Below, in pieces: positions 18,652 to 27,611 of a stretch of DNA of 64,000 nt. Both the position numbers and the translations under genes were made by a program. Source of the DNA: Nostoc sp. FACHB-152. Lineage in GTDB: Bacteria > Cyanobacteriota > Cyanobacteriia > Cyanobacteriales > Nostocaceae. Location of the stretch: positions 1-64,000 of the forward strand of contig NZ_JACJRV010000013.1 of NCBI RefSeq assembly GCF_014697475.1, written 5' to 3'. Position 1 is the stretch's first letter. Every line of letters begins with the position of its first letter. Below the pieces are notes generated by a model. The model was not told the origin of the DNA, searched no databases, and saw nothing but the letters and a program-made list of their open reading frames with translations.

Positions 18652-20265
18652 TTAACTCATTTTTGTTTGATAAACCTTAACTAACCTATCAATACCTTTA
18701 AAACGGTAATCCCCCATTTCGTGAAAATCTAGGGGCTGTGACAACATTTGATAGGTGGCTTCACTAATGACGCATTCACCGGGAGGACAAACAGCTTCCA
18801 TCCGCGCGGCTAAATTTATCGTAGCTCCTAATGCGGTGTAGTCAACGCGTTGAGAACTGCCAACATCACCGACAACAGCCCTACCACTATTAATCGCAAT
18901 GCGTAATTGTAGGGGTTCCTGCCAAAAACCGTTGGCATTCAACTGTTGCAGGCGAGTTAGCATTCCTTTAGCGGCGGCGGTGGCGCGTTCGGCATGATCT
19001 ACTAAAGGTTCGGGTGCGCCAAAAAATGCCATAATACAATCGCCAATATATTTATCTAAAGTGCCGCCGTAGCCAAACACTTCTTGCAGCATTTCTTCAA
19101 ATAAATTATTTAATAATTGAGCGATCGCTGTTGGTGTTAATCTCTCTGACAATGCAGTAAACCCGACTAAATCTGCAAATAAAATACTAATTTCGCTCTC
19201 AGTCGTGGGCAAACGTCCATCTGGTAAACCGCCTACAGATATTAACTGCTGCACCACTGCGGGAGAATGGTAACGTTCTAGTCTATGACGTATGACTTCT
19301 TCTGTTTTCAACTTCTCTACTAATAGCCAACGTTGCACACTCGAAGCTACTAGATTTGCTAAAGCTGAAAAAAAGCTGAGTTCTTCTTCACCATCATCAG
19401 CCCAATGATAAGAAGAAAGATGGGCATCTGCATACAGAACACCAACTACTTTAGTTTCATCCCATAAAGGCACAGCCATAGCACTGCGAATACCTTTGAC
19501 TAAAATACTGTGTTCGCCAGCAAATCGCTCATCTTTATGAGTATCAGCAGTTTGAATGGCAACTTTTTCTTCAAATACCTTTTGACAAATACTCCGACTA
19601 ATCCAACTGCCATCAGCTGCTAAATATTTTTGTTCAGAAGCATATCTAGTGGCAGCATTCACCAATTCTAGGTGATTGCATCCATTCACATCAATCAATA
19701 AAGCTAAACGGTCAATACTGTCAAGATAACGAAAAACTACTTGTTGCACCTGAGAGAAAATTTCTTCTATAGATGCTGCTGCACAAAGATTTTTAGCTAT
19801 ATCTACCAAATCTTTCAGGCGGGCAATGCTTTTGTCTTTATTGTCAATTTCATTATTTCGGCTATCAGCTGCTATCCATTGCTGTTGTAATTGTTCAACA
19901 TTTCGCAGAATTGTTCTCTGTTCAGCCCCTTCTGAAGATACTTGCTGAGACATCAACTGCATCGCCGAAATTGGTAACAGCACTTCTAGCTTCACGTTTC
20001 CCAGCCAAATAATATCGCCGTTCTGTAACTCTTTAGCCGTAGTCACAAAACTCTGATTTACTTGTGTGCCGTTTTTACTGCCCAGATCCTCAATTGCCCA
20101 GCTACCATTAGCCTTTTTTCGTAACAGGGCGTGCTTACGGGAAACTCCACCAAAGGGTAAATACAAATCACATTCTGGTAAACGACCAATAGTGAATTGT
20201 TCTTGATTCACTGTTACCTTTGTATCTGTCTCTCCCTGTTGTAAGCGTAATATAAGTTCAGTCAT
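18652..20265 (-). CDS. FHA-GAF class III adenylate cyclase
   Basis: A 537-residue soluble signalling protein. An FHA domain comes first (about residues 20-95; FTIGRLPECDLYL, VSRKHALL, GSKNGTQVN), expected to bind phosphothreonine. A GAF domain follows (about 165-310), then a class III cyclase domain (about 350-537). The metal Asp residues are in FADLVGFTALS and YIGDCIMAFFG. The adenine-selecting pair is Lys (in LDKYIGD) and Thr (in RVDYTALGA), the class IIIb pattern of bicarbonate-responsive adenylate cyclases. The transition-state Asn/Arg are in INLAARMEA. It probably makes cAMP in response to Ser/Thr phosphorylation and a small ligand. It is one of several Nostoc cyclases; I do not assign a Cya letter. 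Confidence 0.9.
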   Translation of the reverse strand: MTELILRLQQGETDTKVTVNQEQFTIGRLPECDLYLPFGGVSRKHALLRKKANGSWAIEDLGSKNGTQVNQSFVTTAKELQNGDIIWLGNVKLEVLLPISAMQLMSQQVSSEGAEQRTILRNVEQLQQQWIAADSRNNEIDNKDKSIARLKDLVDIAKNLCAAASIEEIFSQVQQVVFRYLDSIDRLALLIDVNGCNHLELVNAATRYASEQKYLAADGSWISRSICQKVFEEKVAIQTADTHKDERFAGEHSILVKGIRSAMAVPLWDETKVVGVLYADAHLSSYHWADDGEEELSFFSALANLVASSVQRWLLVEKLKTEEVIRHRLERYHSPAVVQQLISVGGLPDGRLPTTESEISILFADLVGFTALSERLTPTAIAQLLNNLFEEMLQEVFGYGGTLDKYIGDCIMAFFGAPEPLVDHAERATAAAKGMLTRLQQLNANGFWQEPLQLRIAINSGRAVVGDVGSSQRVDYTALGATINLAARMEAVCPPGECVISEATYQMLSQPLDFHEMGDYRFKGIDRLVKVYQTKMS

Positions 20266-20829
20266 GAGTATGATTTATCTATCCTGGAAGCTGGGGAAGC
20301 ATTTTGAAAGTAAAGAATACGCAGGATGAATTCTTTACCTTTTCTTTATGACACTGTTAATGGCAATCCGGCAACTGTATGTAGTAAATATTACATATTA
20401 CTTATCTTCTCGTATTGCCAGCAATTATTGTGAGCCAGGTAGATGCTATTTCCCGTTTATATTGAAAAACTAGGCGGATAAGAGATTGCACAGAAGCCAT
20501 TCAGAAAACAACGGTTATTTAGACCGAGTTCTGCCAAAAGTATTTTACATTACCGAGTTCTCTCCGGCTTACCACTCAATAATCTTAACTTCGGTGAATT
20601 TAACACAGACTAATCATGCCTTGATACTAGCTTTACAAAATCTTGATAATTGCTTGCATCTAAATTACAACAGGGAACAGGCAATAGGCAATAGGGTGGT
20701 AAGCTGATGGCCAAAGTTGCCAATCTACTGTTTAACAAGTTAGTTGAGGCGGGAGCAAAGTCATCATGATCATGAACACCTGATGCTAAACCCCTACACT
20801 AAAAGTAGGGGTTTTAAAATCTGAGGGAG
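20266..20829. other. 564-bp intergenic region with a hairpin before the TPR gene
   Basis: Divergent promoter space between the cyclase gene and the TPR/coiled-coil gene. It contains the repeated motif GCAATAGGCAATAG near 20681, a self-complementary TCATGATCATGA near 20764, and a hairpin AAACCCCTAC/GTAGGGGTTT (20788-20814) followed by TT, 16 bp before the next ATG. The hairpin is either a terminator for an unseen upstream transcript or a leader element. Frames of 73 and 20 codons here (20486 and 20707) lack support. Confidence 0.4.
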
Positions 20830-23052
20830 ATGTCTAGAGTGAACAGCAAGAATCAAGTTATCTTAGCCTTAGTTTTGAAAAGCGCGATCGCCTTTTCACC
20901 CTTGCTGCTGTCTGCTAGTGTAACTAGTGGACAAACTATACCATCCATCGCTAAAGAACAAACTGTTGCTCAGGTACTCTCAAATCAAGAGAGAGAAGAA
21001 TTAAACCGACTACGAGCCGAACAGAAACTTCGAGAGCCTGTTCCATCTAATTTTTACCAAGCTTTTAATCGAACGACTGTTCTGATGAATGTCTGGTTAG
21101 TAATATTAAGCCTATTTCCTGTAGCGGTTATTGCCTTATTTTGGCTATTACGCAAAGTGGCAATTCGAGAAATTGTTGATCGAGCTATGTCTCAACTAGA
21201 AGGAATAGAAAAGTTACAAACTCAGATAACCATTGTTAAACAAGAAGCTGAAAATATTATTCAAGAAGTCAAAAAAATTAGTCGTGAATTAGAAAATGAA
21301 TCTAATGCTTTACAACAAAAGATAAAACAAGAGCAGGAAAATTTATATATTTTTGAATCTGATATTTTACAATCTAAAAATAATATATTATCAGGTTTAG
21401 ATATAGAAATAAGCAGTCTTAAACAAACTATCGAAAATTTAGAATCTGAATTTAACACCAAATTGCAGCAATTTCAGCTAACTGCTCAACAAAAACGAGA
21501 TAAAGTTATTGAAAATTTAGGTAATTTAGAATCAGAGCTTGCATTACAAATTTCAGAATTTCAATTAAAAAATGAGCAAAATCAAAGTCTTAATTGGCAA
21601 ACAATAGATAAGTCAAAAGATGATTTTATAGTTCAGATGTCTAATCTCACATCTGAATTACAGCAGCAAAAAGATGCTTTAATTGAAGAATTATTAAATT
21701 CCAAAACAGAATTTATATCTCATTTGGCTGGATTAAGAGTAGATGCTGAACAACAAAAGGATAGAACTAGCAAAAATATTGAGGAATTAGAAAGTAGCTT
21801 TAATTCTTATATATCGAGATTAGAATCTGAAAGCCAGCAGCAAAAAGATGATGTGCTAGGTAATTTAATCAAATTACAATCAGAATTTACAACACAACTG
21901 GCGCAATTACAAGCTGAAACTCAACAGCAAAAAGATAACGTACAGGAAAATATAGGAGAAATAGCAGAAACCTTTAAATTACAAGTATCAGAGTTACAAG
22001 TTGAAAGCCAAGAACAAAGAAATAATCTGTTAGAAGATTTGATCAGCTTAAATTTGCAATTTGCTACACGATTATCGGAATTACAAGCAGAGGTGCAAAA
22101 GCGCAAAGATTTAATTATTGAAAATTTAGAAAAATCTGGTTCAGAGTTTGCTTCGCAATTTTCGGAATTACAATCACAAGCGCAAAAACAAAAGTTATTT
22201 CTTTTAGAAAGATTAGAAAAATTAGAGACAGAGTTGGTTACACAATTGTCTGATTTACAGTTGGATGCTCAGGAAAGAAAAAACTTAATTCTGCAAGAAA
22301 TTACTGAAAGTCAACCTCAAATTAATTCAGAGTCAACACCTCAGCCACAACCGGAAGTATCAGCAGTAGCTGATATCCAACAAGGTGATGATTTGTTTGC
22401 TCAAAAGCAATATGAAGAAGCACTCTCTTTTTACAATCAAGCCGTCACAGTCCAGCCAGGTAATGCTCTTGCTTGGTTAAAACATGGCATAACTTTAGGA
22501 AGATTAAAACTTTACAAAGAGGCGATCGCATCTTACGATAAAGCTATCAAACTTCAACCAGATTATCACCAAGCATGGTGCGATCGCGGCGTGGCTTTTG
22601 GTAATCTCCGCCAGCATAAAAAAGCTTTTGCTTCTTTTAATAAAGCTACGCAAATCAAACCAGATGACGGAACTGCTTGGTTAAATCGCGGTCTTTCCCT
22701 CATAGAGTTGGAAGAATATGAAGAAGCATTAGCTTCTTTTGATCAAGCACTAAAACTTCAACCAGACTCGCCTAAACTTTGGGATAAACGCGGTTACACA
22801 CTGGTAAGATTAGGGCTGGATGATGATGCGATCGCTGCATTTAATAAAGCACTAGAACTTAAGCCAGACTATGCCATTGTTTATTACAACAAAGCAGCCT
22901 GTTACGCACTACAAAGACAAGCAGAATTAGCCGTTGAATGTCTGCAACAAGCAATTGAAATCAATCCCAGCTATAAGGAAGATGCTGCAAATGATATAGA
23001 TTTTGATGAGATTGCTGATAATCAGCGTTTTAAGCAATTGATTGCTGGTTAA
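20830..23052 (+). CDS. Membrane-anchored coiled-coil protein with 29-residue repeats and C-terminal TPRs
   Basis: A 740-residue protein. It has an N-terminal signal-like segment (about residues 10-35) and a second hydrophobic helix (about 86-108: VWLVILSLFPVAVIALFWLL). A long coiled coil runs from about residue 110 to 490, and six TPR units from about 520 to 740 (such as AWLKHGITLGRLKLYKEAIA and AWLNRGLSLIELEEYEEALA). Within the coiled coil, seven consecutive units of exactly 29 residues start with QQQKD-like sequences at residues 278, 307, 336, 365, 394, 423 and 452. GAGGGAG precedes the ATG. The TPRs suggest partner binding on the opposite end of a rod from the membrane. The function is unknown. 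Confidence 0.82.
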   Translation: MSRVNSKNQVILALVLKSAIAFSPLLLSASVTSGQTIPSIAKEQTVAQVLSNQEREELNRLRAEQKLREPVPSNFYQAFNRTTVLMNVWLVILSLFPVAVIALFWLLRKVAIREIVDRAMSQLEGIEKLQTQITIVKQEAENIIQEVKKISRELENESNALQQKIKQEQENLYIFESDILQSKNNILSGLDIEISSLKQTIENLESEFNTKLQQFQLTAQQKRDKVIENLGNLESELALQISEFQLKNEQNQSLNWQTIDKSKDDFIVQMSNLTSELQQQKDALIEELLNSKTEFISHLAGLRVDAEQQKDRTSKNIEELESSFNSYISRLESESQQQKDDVLGNLIKLQSEFTTQLAQLQAETQQQKDNVQENIGEIAETFKLQVSELQVESQEQRNNLLEDLISLNLQFATRLSELQAEVQKRKDLIIENLEKSGSEFASQFSELQSQAQKQKLFLLERLEKLETELVTQLSDLQLDAQERKNLILQEITESQPQINSESTPQPQPEVSAVADIQQGDDLFAQKQYEEALSFYNQAVTVQPGNALAWLKHGITLGRLKLYKEAIASYDKAIKLQPDYHQAWCDRGVAFGNLRQHKKAFASFNKATQIKPDDGTAWLNRGLSLIELEEYEEALASFDQALKLQPDSPKLWDKRGYTLVRLGLDDDAIAAFNKALELKPDYAIVYYNKAACYALQRQAELAVECLQQAIEINPSYKEDAANDIDFDEIADNQRFKQLIAG

Positions 23053-23130
23053 AACAGTGATCACAAAGATAAACACCTCATTCTTTACTGATAACTGATA
23101 ACTGTTAAATATTAGCAAAACTATACCATG

Positions 23131-23694
23131 TTAGATTTGCAACTCAAATCCAGGTAAGACATCTTCTCCAGAAAGAATTGCTGGTATTTGAATAATTACT
23201 ACAGCTTTTCCTAGGCGATAAATTTCCACGTTTCCATCTTGAGGATTAATCAGCCAACCCAAGCGCAGACCATTTTCTATATATTCTTGCATTTTCTCTT
23301 GAAGAGTTATCAGCCTATCTGTTTCCGAACGCAATTCAATCACAAAGTCGGGTACAAGTGGCGGAAACTTTTTTCGCTGTTCTGGGGTTAAAGCTTCCCA
23401 CCGTTCTAATTTTACCCAAGCCGCATCAGGAGAACGCTTTGCACCATTGGGAAGTATAAATATAGTTGAAGAACTAAAGACTTTTCCTAATTTAGCTTGG
23501 CGATTCCAAATTTCTAAATCGGTGATGAGTTCAGCTTCTTGATTTCCGCTTTCTCCTCCCACTGGTGGCACAATAATTAATTCTCCTGATGCATTCATTT
23601 CAAGGTTTAAATCACTATTGGCAACACACAATTGATAAAATTGCTCATCGTTTAAATGAACAATTGGTTCTAGATTCAGCACAATAGTATTCAT
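23131..23694 (-). CDS. Uma2 family (DUF820) PD-(D/E)XK endonuclease-like protein
   Basis: A 187-residue member of the Uma2/DUF820 family, greatly expanded in filamentous cyanobacteria. The restriction-endonuclease-like core is visible: SPDAAWVKLERWEAL, then VPDFVIELRSETD, which carries the conserved Asp and Glu, and a C-terminal GWLINPQDGNVEIYR strand. The biological role is not known. Links with mobile elements and toxin-like functions have been suggested. It is a monocistronic minus-strand gene. Confidence 0.9.
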   Translation of the reverse strand: MNTIVLNLEPIVHLNDEQFYQLCVANSDLNLEMNASGELIIVPPVGGESGNQEAELITDLEIWNRQAKLGKVFSSSTIFILPNGAKRSPDAAWVKLERWEALTPEQRKKFPPLVPDFVIELRSETDRLITLQEKMQEYIENGLRLGWLINPQDGNVEIYRLGKAVVIIQIPAILSGEDVLPGFELQI

Positions 23695-23776
23695 CTAAAA
23701 CTTGCCTGATAGGTTTATTGTTATTATATTTAATTGTATTGTAATGTTAATTTTTAAACTGTTCAGTTTATCGTTT

Positions 23777-23801
23777 CCTCGGCTTTTTAAAAAAGTCGAG
23801 G
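23777..23801. repeat. Near-perfect palindrome with one-base centre
   Basis: Arms CCTCGGCTTTTT and AAAAAGTCGAGG (one G-T pair) surround a single A. It lies 31 bp past the stop of the minus-strand KTSC gene; T-runs follow on the plus strand only (23808-23813). Same design as 13833-13865 and 24370-24400. Confidence 0.65.
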
Positions 23802-23832
23802 AGCTTGTTTTTTATGAATGAATTATAAATGC

Positions 23833-24246
23833 TTATATATAATCTATACGTTCAGATTCATATCTGCCTTTAATTTCTTGATTAAAAAATTCACCAATAG
23901 AGTCAGCTGTATGTAAATCTTCCCAAGTTTCTGCCTCTACTTCTGAATATTGATAGACTGCACCATTTTGAAACTCAACTTGCAGAGTGCGATCGCACTC
24001 ATCATATCCAACTGCGATCGCCATTGATGAGCTAACTGGTAACATGGCAATTGGTTCTTCCACTATCGGCAGTGTAGCGGTTTCTGCCACAATATCACTC
24101 AAGTGTTGCAGTCCTTCATAAGCTTCGACTGGCGCAGGAACTTCTAAAAACTCTAGTTCTTCACCTCGATCAAGTAATAACTGCAAATATCCGTCAGAAT
24201 GAGCGATCGCTATTACACTGCTCAAGTCTATCTTAGATAGCTTCAT
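23833..24246 (-). CDS. KTSC domain-containing protein
   Basis: A 137-residue protein. The C-terminal KTSC domain (about residues 75-135) is recognisable: SSMAIAVGYDECDRTLQVEF, then GAVYQYSEVEAETWEDLHTA and a terminal SIGEFFNQEIKGRYES. The family is small and linked to nucleic-acid enzymes, without a defined role. The N-terminal half has an acidic, Val/Pro-rich region. The ATG at 24246 (MKLSKIDL) is preferred, since the upstream extension to 24303 lacks domain character. Confidence 0.82.
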   Translation of the reverse strand: MKLSKIDLSSVIAIAHSDGYLQLLLDRGEELEFLEVPAPVEAYEGLQHLSDIVAETATLPIVEEPIAMLPVSSSMAIAVGYDECDRTLQVEFQNGAVYQYSEVEAETWEDLHTADSIGEFFNQEIKGRYESERIDYI

Positions 24247-24369
24247 TAACTTGGCTCTCCTGCTGATATATATAGTTGTAAAGTATGGAATTTTACGCAA
24301 CAAGCAACTTATTAGTATTTTTGTACTATAAAATTAATAAATTGTCAAATTTTGCTTCTATACGAACAA

Positions 24370-24400
24370 GATCCCCGACTTTTTCAAAAAGTCGGGGATC
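24370..24400. repeat. Perfect palindrome downstream of leuA
   Basis: Two 15-bp perfect arms, GATCCCCGACTTTTT and its complement, surround a single C. It begins 20 bp past the leuA stop and would form a strong hairpin in the leuA transcript, but no T-run follows on that strand. It may serve as a transcript end stabiliser rather than an intrinsic terminator. Confidence 0.8.
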
Positions 24401-24420
24401 TATCTAAGCCTGTGTATTAT

Positions 24421-26025
24421 TTATTCACTTACTGAAGCAGGGATTTTTTGAGTTTGCAAGTAACGATAGAGGCGATTAACAGCGTTGAGATAAGCATATG
24501 CTGCGGCTACCACAATATCAGTGTCGGATGCTTGTCCAGAGAAGATTCGCTCTTGGTAAGCTAACCGAATTGTGACTGTTCCCAAGGCATCAATTCCGCC
24601 TGTGACTGATTGCACAGAAAACTCAATTAGTTGATTAGGAATCTGTACTAAGCGGTTCATAGCTTGATAAACTGCATCTACTGGCCCTGTACCGACACTT
24701 GCATCAGTGAGGATTCTGCCATCGGGAGTGACAACTGTAATCGTGGCTGTTGGACAAGTGCAATCACCGCAAATCACCTGCACGTGTTCGAGTTGAAAAC
24801 CGCTTTCTACTTGAATCTGCGTTTCATCCCGCACAATCGCTTCTAAATCTAAATCAGATATCTCTTTTTTCTTGTCAGCAACTTCTTTAAAGCGGTTGAA
24901 GGCTTTGTTCAAATCTGCTTCGTTAAGTTCAAAGCCTAATTCTTTCAGCCTCGTGCGGAAGGCGTTGCGTCCAGAGTGCTTACCCAAAACAATCCGATTT
25001 TCTGGCAAACCAATAGATGCGGCTTCCATAATTTCGTAGGTTTGGCGATGCTTAATGATGCCATCTTGATGAATGCCAGATTCATGAGCAAAGGCGTTGG
25101 CTCCGACTATTGCTTTGTTCGGCTGAATCAGGATTCCAGTTAATTGCGAAACCAAGGAAGAGGTTTTGTAAATCTCCTGGGTTTTGATATTAGTTAAAGG
25201 TGCATCAGAATCAACAGGACGGCCAAAGTAAGGATTAAAGTAGTGTTTGCGTACCTGCAATGCCATCACAATTTCTTCTAAGGCAGCATTTCCGGCACGT
25301 TCTCCAATGCCGTTAATTGTACACTCTACCTGACGCACACCATTTTCGATCGCAGCTAAGGCGTTGGCAGTAGCTAAACCTAAATCGTTTTGGGTATGGA
25401 TGGAAAGAATTACTCGGTCAATATTTGGGACGTTTTCACGAATCCCCTGAATCAAATTTCCCATGTCTTTGGGTGTGCAGTAGCCGACAGTATCGGGAAT
25501 ATTGATGGTAGTTGCACCAGATGCGATCGCTGCTTCCAATACTTGATATAAAAATTCTGGTTCCGTCCGACTGGCATCCATCGGTGAGAATTCTACATCA
25601 TCTACAAAAGATTTAGCATAGGCAACCATTTCTTGAGCGATCGCCAATACTTCACTACGAGACTTTTTCAATTGATATTGCAAGTGAATATCAGAGGTAG
25701 AAATCATCGTATGAATTCGCGGACGCGCCGCAGGTTTTAAGGCTTCAGCAGCAGCTTGAATATCTTTACGGGTGGCTCTGGCTAAAGAGCAAATGATTGG
25801 CCCGTCCGGTGTTCCGACTTGTTCAGCAATGGTTTTGACGGCTTGAAAATCTCCCGGACTAGAGACGGCAAAACCAGCTTCTATCACATCTACACCAAGG
25901 AGTGCCAGTTGATGAGCGATCGCTAGTTTCTCTTCTACGTTCAGGGTTGCGCCTGGAGATTGTTCGCCATCCCGCAAGGTGGTGTCGAAGATAATAACTC
26001 GGTCTGGTTGAGATGCAATGCTCAT
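24421..26025 (-). CDS. leuA: 2-isopropylmalate synthase
   Basis: First committed enzyme of leucine synthesis: acetyl-CoA plus 2-ketoisovalerate gives 2-isopropylmalate. The 534-residue length is normal. The N-terminal TIM barrel carries [19 protein letters not shown], with the catalytic Arg and metal-binding Asp, and SIHTQNDLG with the metal His. [12 protein letters not shown] and HESGIHQDG are further family motifs. The C-terminal regulatory (LeuA dimer) domain, about residues 390-525, gives leucine feedback inhibition in the family. It is divergent from a GntR/FCD regulator with two palindromes between them (26073-26105), so transcription may respond to that regulator. Confidence 0.97.
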   Translation of the reverse strand: MSIASQPDRVIIFDTTLRDGEQSPGATLNVEEKLAIAHQLALLGVDVIEAGFAVSSPGDFQAVKTIAEQVGTPDGPIICSLARATRKDIQAAAEALKPAARPRIHTMISTSDIHLQYQLKKSRSEVLAIAQEMVAYAKSFVDDVEFSPMDASRTEPEFLYQVLEAAIASGATTINIPDTVGYCTPKDMGNLIQGIRENVPNIDRVILSIHTQNDLGLATANALAAIENGVRQVECTINGIGERAGNAALEEIVMALQVRKHYFNPYFGRPVDSDAPLTNIKTQEIYKTSSLVSQLTGILIQPNKAIVGANAFAHESGIHQDGIIKHRQTYEIMEAASIGLPENRIVLGKHSGRNAFRTRLKELGFELNEADLNKAFNRFKEVADKKKEISDLDLEAIVRDETQIQVESGFQLEHVQVICGDCTCPTATITVVTPDGRILTDASVGTGPVDAVYQAMNRLVQIPNQLIEFSVQSVTGGIDALGTVTIRLAYQERIFSGQASDTDIVVAAAYAYLNAVNRLYRYLQTQKIPASVSE

Positions 26026-26072
26026 AACTGTCTCCCGTGGAATTAAGGGAATGATGTTTTGTTACTTTGGAT

Positions 26073-26105
26073 ATTGTATACAATTTTTTGGATATTGTAT
26101 ACAAT
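26073..26105. promoter_or_regulatory. Twin palindromic operators for the divergent GntR-family regulator
   Basis: The 12-bp palindrome ATTGTATACAAT occurs twice, at 26073-26084 and 26094-26105, each preceded by TTGGAT. The spacing is 21 bp, two helical turns. TTGT-AT-ACAA is the kind of symmetric GT/AC site used by FCD-type GntR proteins. The sites lie 8-40 bp before the regulator ATG and 48-80 bp before the leuA ATG. The palindromes contain TATACAAT, which may overlap a -10 element, consistent with repression (inference). Confidence 0.75.
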
Positions 26106-26112
26106 ATAAATT

Positions 26113-26793
26113 ATGAACTTAAATGATTTAGCTGCTAACTTGCTGCAACAACAACGCAGCACTCCTGATTTAATTGCCGATGCCTTGCGGGAAGCGATTC
26201 TGCGCGGCATTTTTGAAGAAGGACAATCTCTCAGACAAGATGAAATTGCCACGCAATTTGGTGTGAGTCGCATTCCTGTGCGGGAAGCGTTGCGCCAATT
26301 AGAAGCAGAAGGTTTAGTAACACTGCATCTCAATCGTGGTGCGATGGTATCGGTACTGACTGCAAGTGAAGCGCAAGAAATTTGTGAGATTCGCAGTGCT
26401 TTAGAAGTAAAAGCGATGCAGTTGGCAATACCGAAAATCAGCGCAGCCGATTTAGAAAAAGCAGCAGTCATTCTTGAAGCAGCCGATAAAGCCACCGATG
26501 CAGGTTTGTTAGCGCAACTCAACTGGGAATTTCACGCCACTCTTTACGCCAGTGCTGAACGTCCGCGACTATTAACGATGGTGAAAAACTTGCACGTGAA
26601 TGTTGATCGCTATGTGCGCGTGCAGATGGTACAAATGGATTATCAAGAGCGATCGCAAAAAGAACACTATCAACTATTGGATGCTTGCAAAAAGCGGGAC
26701 ACAAAAACTGCTGTGCGCCTATTAAAAAAACATATCGACAGCGCAGGCGAACAGTTAGTTATGTATTTGCTGCAAAAATCTCAACAGCGATAG
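26113..26793 (+). CDS. GntR family transcriptional regulator, FadR/FCD subfamily
   Basis: A 226-residue regulator. The N-terminal winged helix-turn-helix (about residues 15-80) holds ADALREAILRGIFEEGQSLR and FGVSRIPVREALRQLEAEGL. The C-terminal all-helical FCD ligand domain (about 85-220) has SALEVKAMQLAI, LNWEFHATLYAS and EHYQLLDACKKRD. The conserved His residues of the FCD metal site can be seen (in NWEFHATLY and KEHYQLLD; a third in LLKKHIDSA). The effector is unknown, possibly a carboxylic acid. Twin palindromes directly upstream suggest autoregulation and possible control of leuA. Confidence 0.92.
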   Translation: MNLNDLAANLLQQQRSTPDLIADALREAILRGIFEEGQSLRQDEIATQFGVSRIPVREALRQLEAEGLVTLHLNRGAMVSVLTASEAQEICEIRSALEVKAMQLAIPKISAADLEKAAVILEAADKATDAGLLAQLNWEFHATLYASAERPRLLTMVKNLHVNVDRYVRVQMVQMDYQERSQKEHYQLLDACKKRDTKTAVRLLKKHIDSAGEQLVMYLLQKSQQR

Positions 26794-26810
26794 TGATGAA
26801 AAATAGGGCT

Positions 26811-27013
26811 TAAAGATTAGAGACTAGGGTCTAGAGAAGACAGTTTCTCATGTTTGATTGTAGATTTTTCTCATGAGTAGCTGACTTAAAAAAGTGCTGC
26901 CGGAATCAATTTTGAATTTTAAATTTAGGATTTTAGATTAGGAGCATTTTTCAATCTAAAATCGGTAATCCAAAATCTAAAATTTTTCTAGTCCCTAGCC
27001 TCTAGTCTCTTTT
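26811..27013. repeat. TAGAGAC/TAGGGTC heptamer inverted pair after the GntR gene
   Basis: TTAGAGACTAGGGTCTAGAG (near 26816) and CTAGTCCCTAGCCTCTAGTC (near 26989, followed by TCTTTTTAT) are inverted relatives about 170 bp apart. The inner part has a second inverted pair (GATTTTAGATTAGG and CCAAAATCTAAAAT types). This is the same degenerate 7-mer family as 4217-4352 and could terminate the regulator transcript. Confidence 0.5.
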
Positions 27014-27080
27014 TATAATACTGACAAAAGCGAAAAATTAATGATGAGAACTCAATTTATCGTTAAATCCAGGGCTTAAA

Positions 27081-27281
27081 TTACTTCAGAAGCCTGGTTA
27101 CTCTGACATCATATTCAGTGCCTTTTGGATGTTCGCTTCTGGCCTGAACCCGTGCCATACCGTCGGCTTTTTGTATTGACTCTGCACTAATTTCGTATCT
27201 TGACGTTCCGCATTGATAGGTATTGTTGGGTTGATCGGCATATTCCTTAATATCAACCAACACCTCAAAAGTATGAACCAT
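27081..27281 (-). CDS. Small conserved protein, 66 residues, unknown function
   Basis: I do not recognise a named family. The protein reads as a single alpha-beta domain: two strands (MVHTFEVLVDIKEY; TSRYEISAESIQ), a helix (ADGMARVQARSEHP) and a final strand (TEYDVRVTRLLK). No signal or membrane segment. The start is fixed by an excellent ribosome site: on the minus strand AGGAGG sits 6 nt before the ATG at 27281. In-frame starts up to 27344 lack this and would include that site in the coding part. Confidence 0.65.
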   Translation of the reverse strand: MVHTFEVLVDIKEYADQPNNTYQCGTSRYEISAESIQKADGMARVQARSEHPKGTEYDVRVTRLLK

Positions 27282-27444
27282 TGGAACCTCCTGGTGCATA
27301 TTGCACACGGTGGAAATTAATCTCCAGTATATAAATCCAGACAAGTATCTGTTTTATAAGTCATACAATTCTTTATCAAAAATCACAATATAGTAGAATT
27401 AATAGTTAACATTTGTAACAGGATAATTACTATTTTTAAGCAGA

Positions 27445-27566
27445 TATAGGACTCATATTTGATTTTTGAAAAAAATCAGTACGTTGTTACCTGCCTTCTT
27501 TTCTGTTGCCTATTGCCTATTGCCTGGCTACACCAGTATGTTCAGTAATCAAACCGGATTCCTATA
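27445..27566. mobile_element. MITE-like element, copy 1
   Basis: A ~122-bp non-coding element with imperfect terminal inverted repeats. The left end is TATAGGACTCATATTTGATT and the right end is AATCAAACCGGATTCCTATA. The core carries TTACCTGCCTTCTTTTC and GCCTATTGCCTATTGCCT. TA lies at both ends, compatible with a TA target duplication as used by IS630/Tc1-type transposases. It is nearly identical to 28978-29093 and 30370-30490. No transposase gene is in the window. Confidence 0.72.
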
Positions 27567-27611
27567 GTTATGTACCTTATCTATTCTGGTGTAATTAGTG
27601 AGTAAGACTAC

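Noticed and set aside
20486-20769. Frames of 73 codons (20486-20707) and 20 codons (20707-20769, MAKVANLLFNKLVEAGAKSS)
   Set aside because: The first spans dispersed repeats and has no family features. The second is plausible in composition but has no ribosome site or other support.
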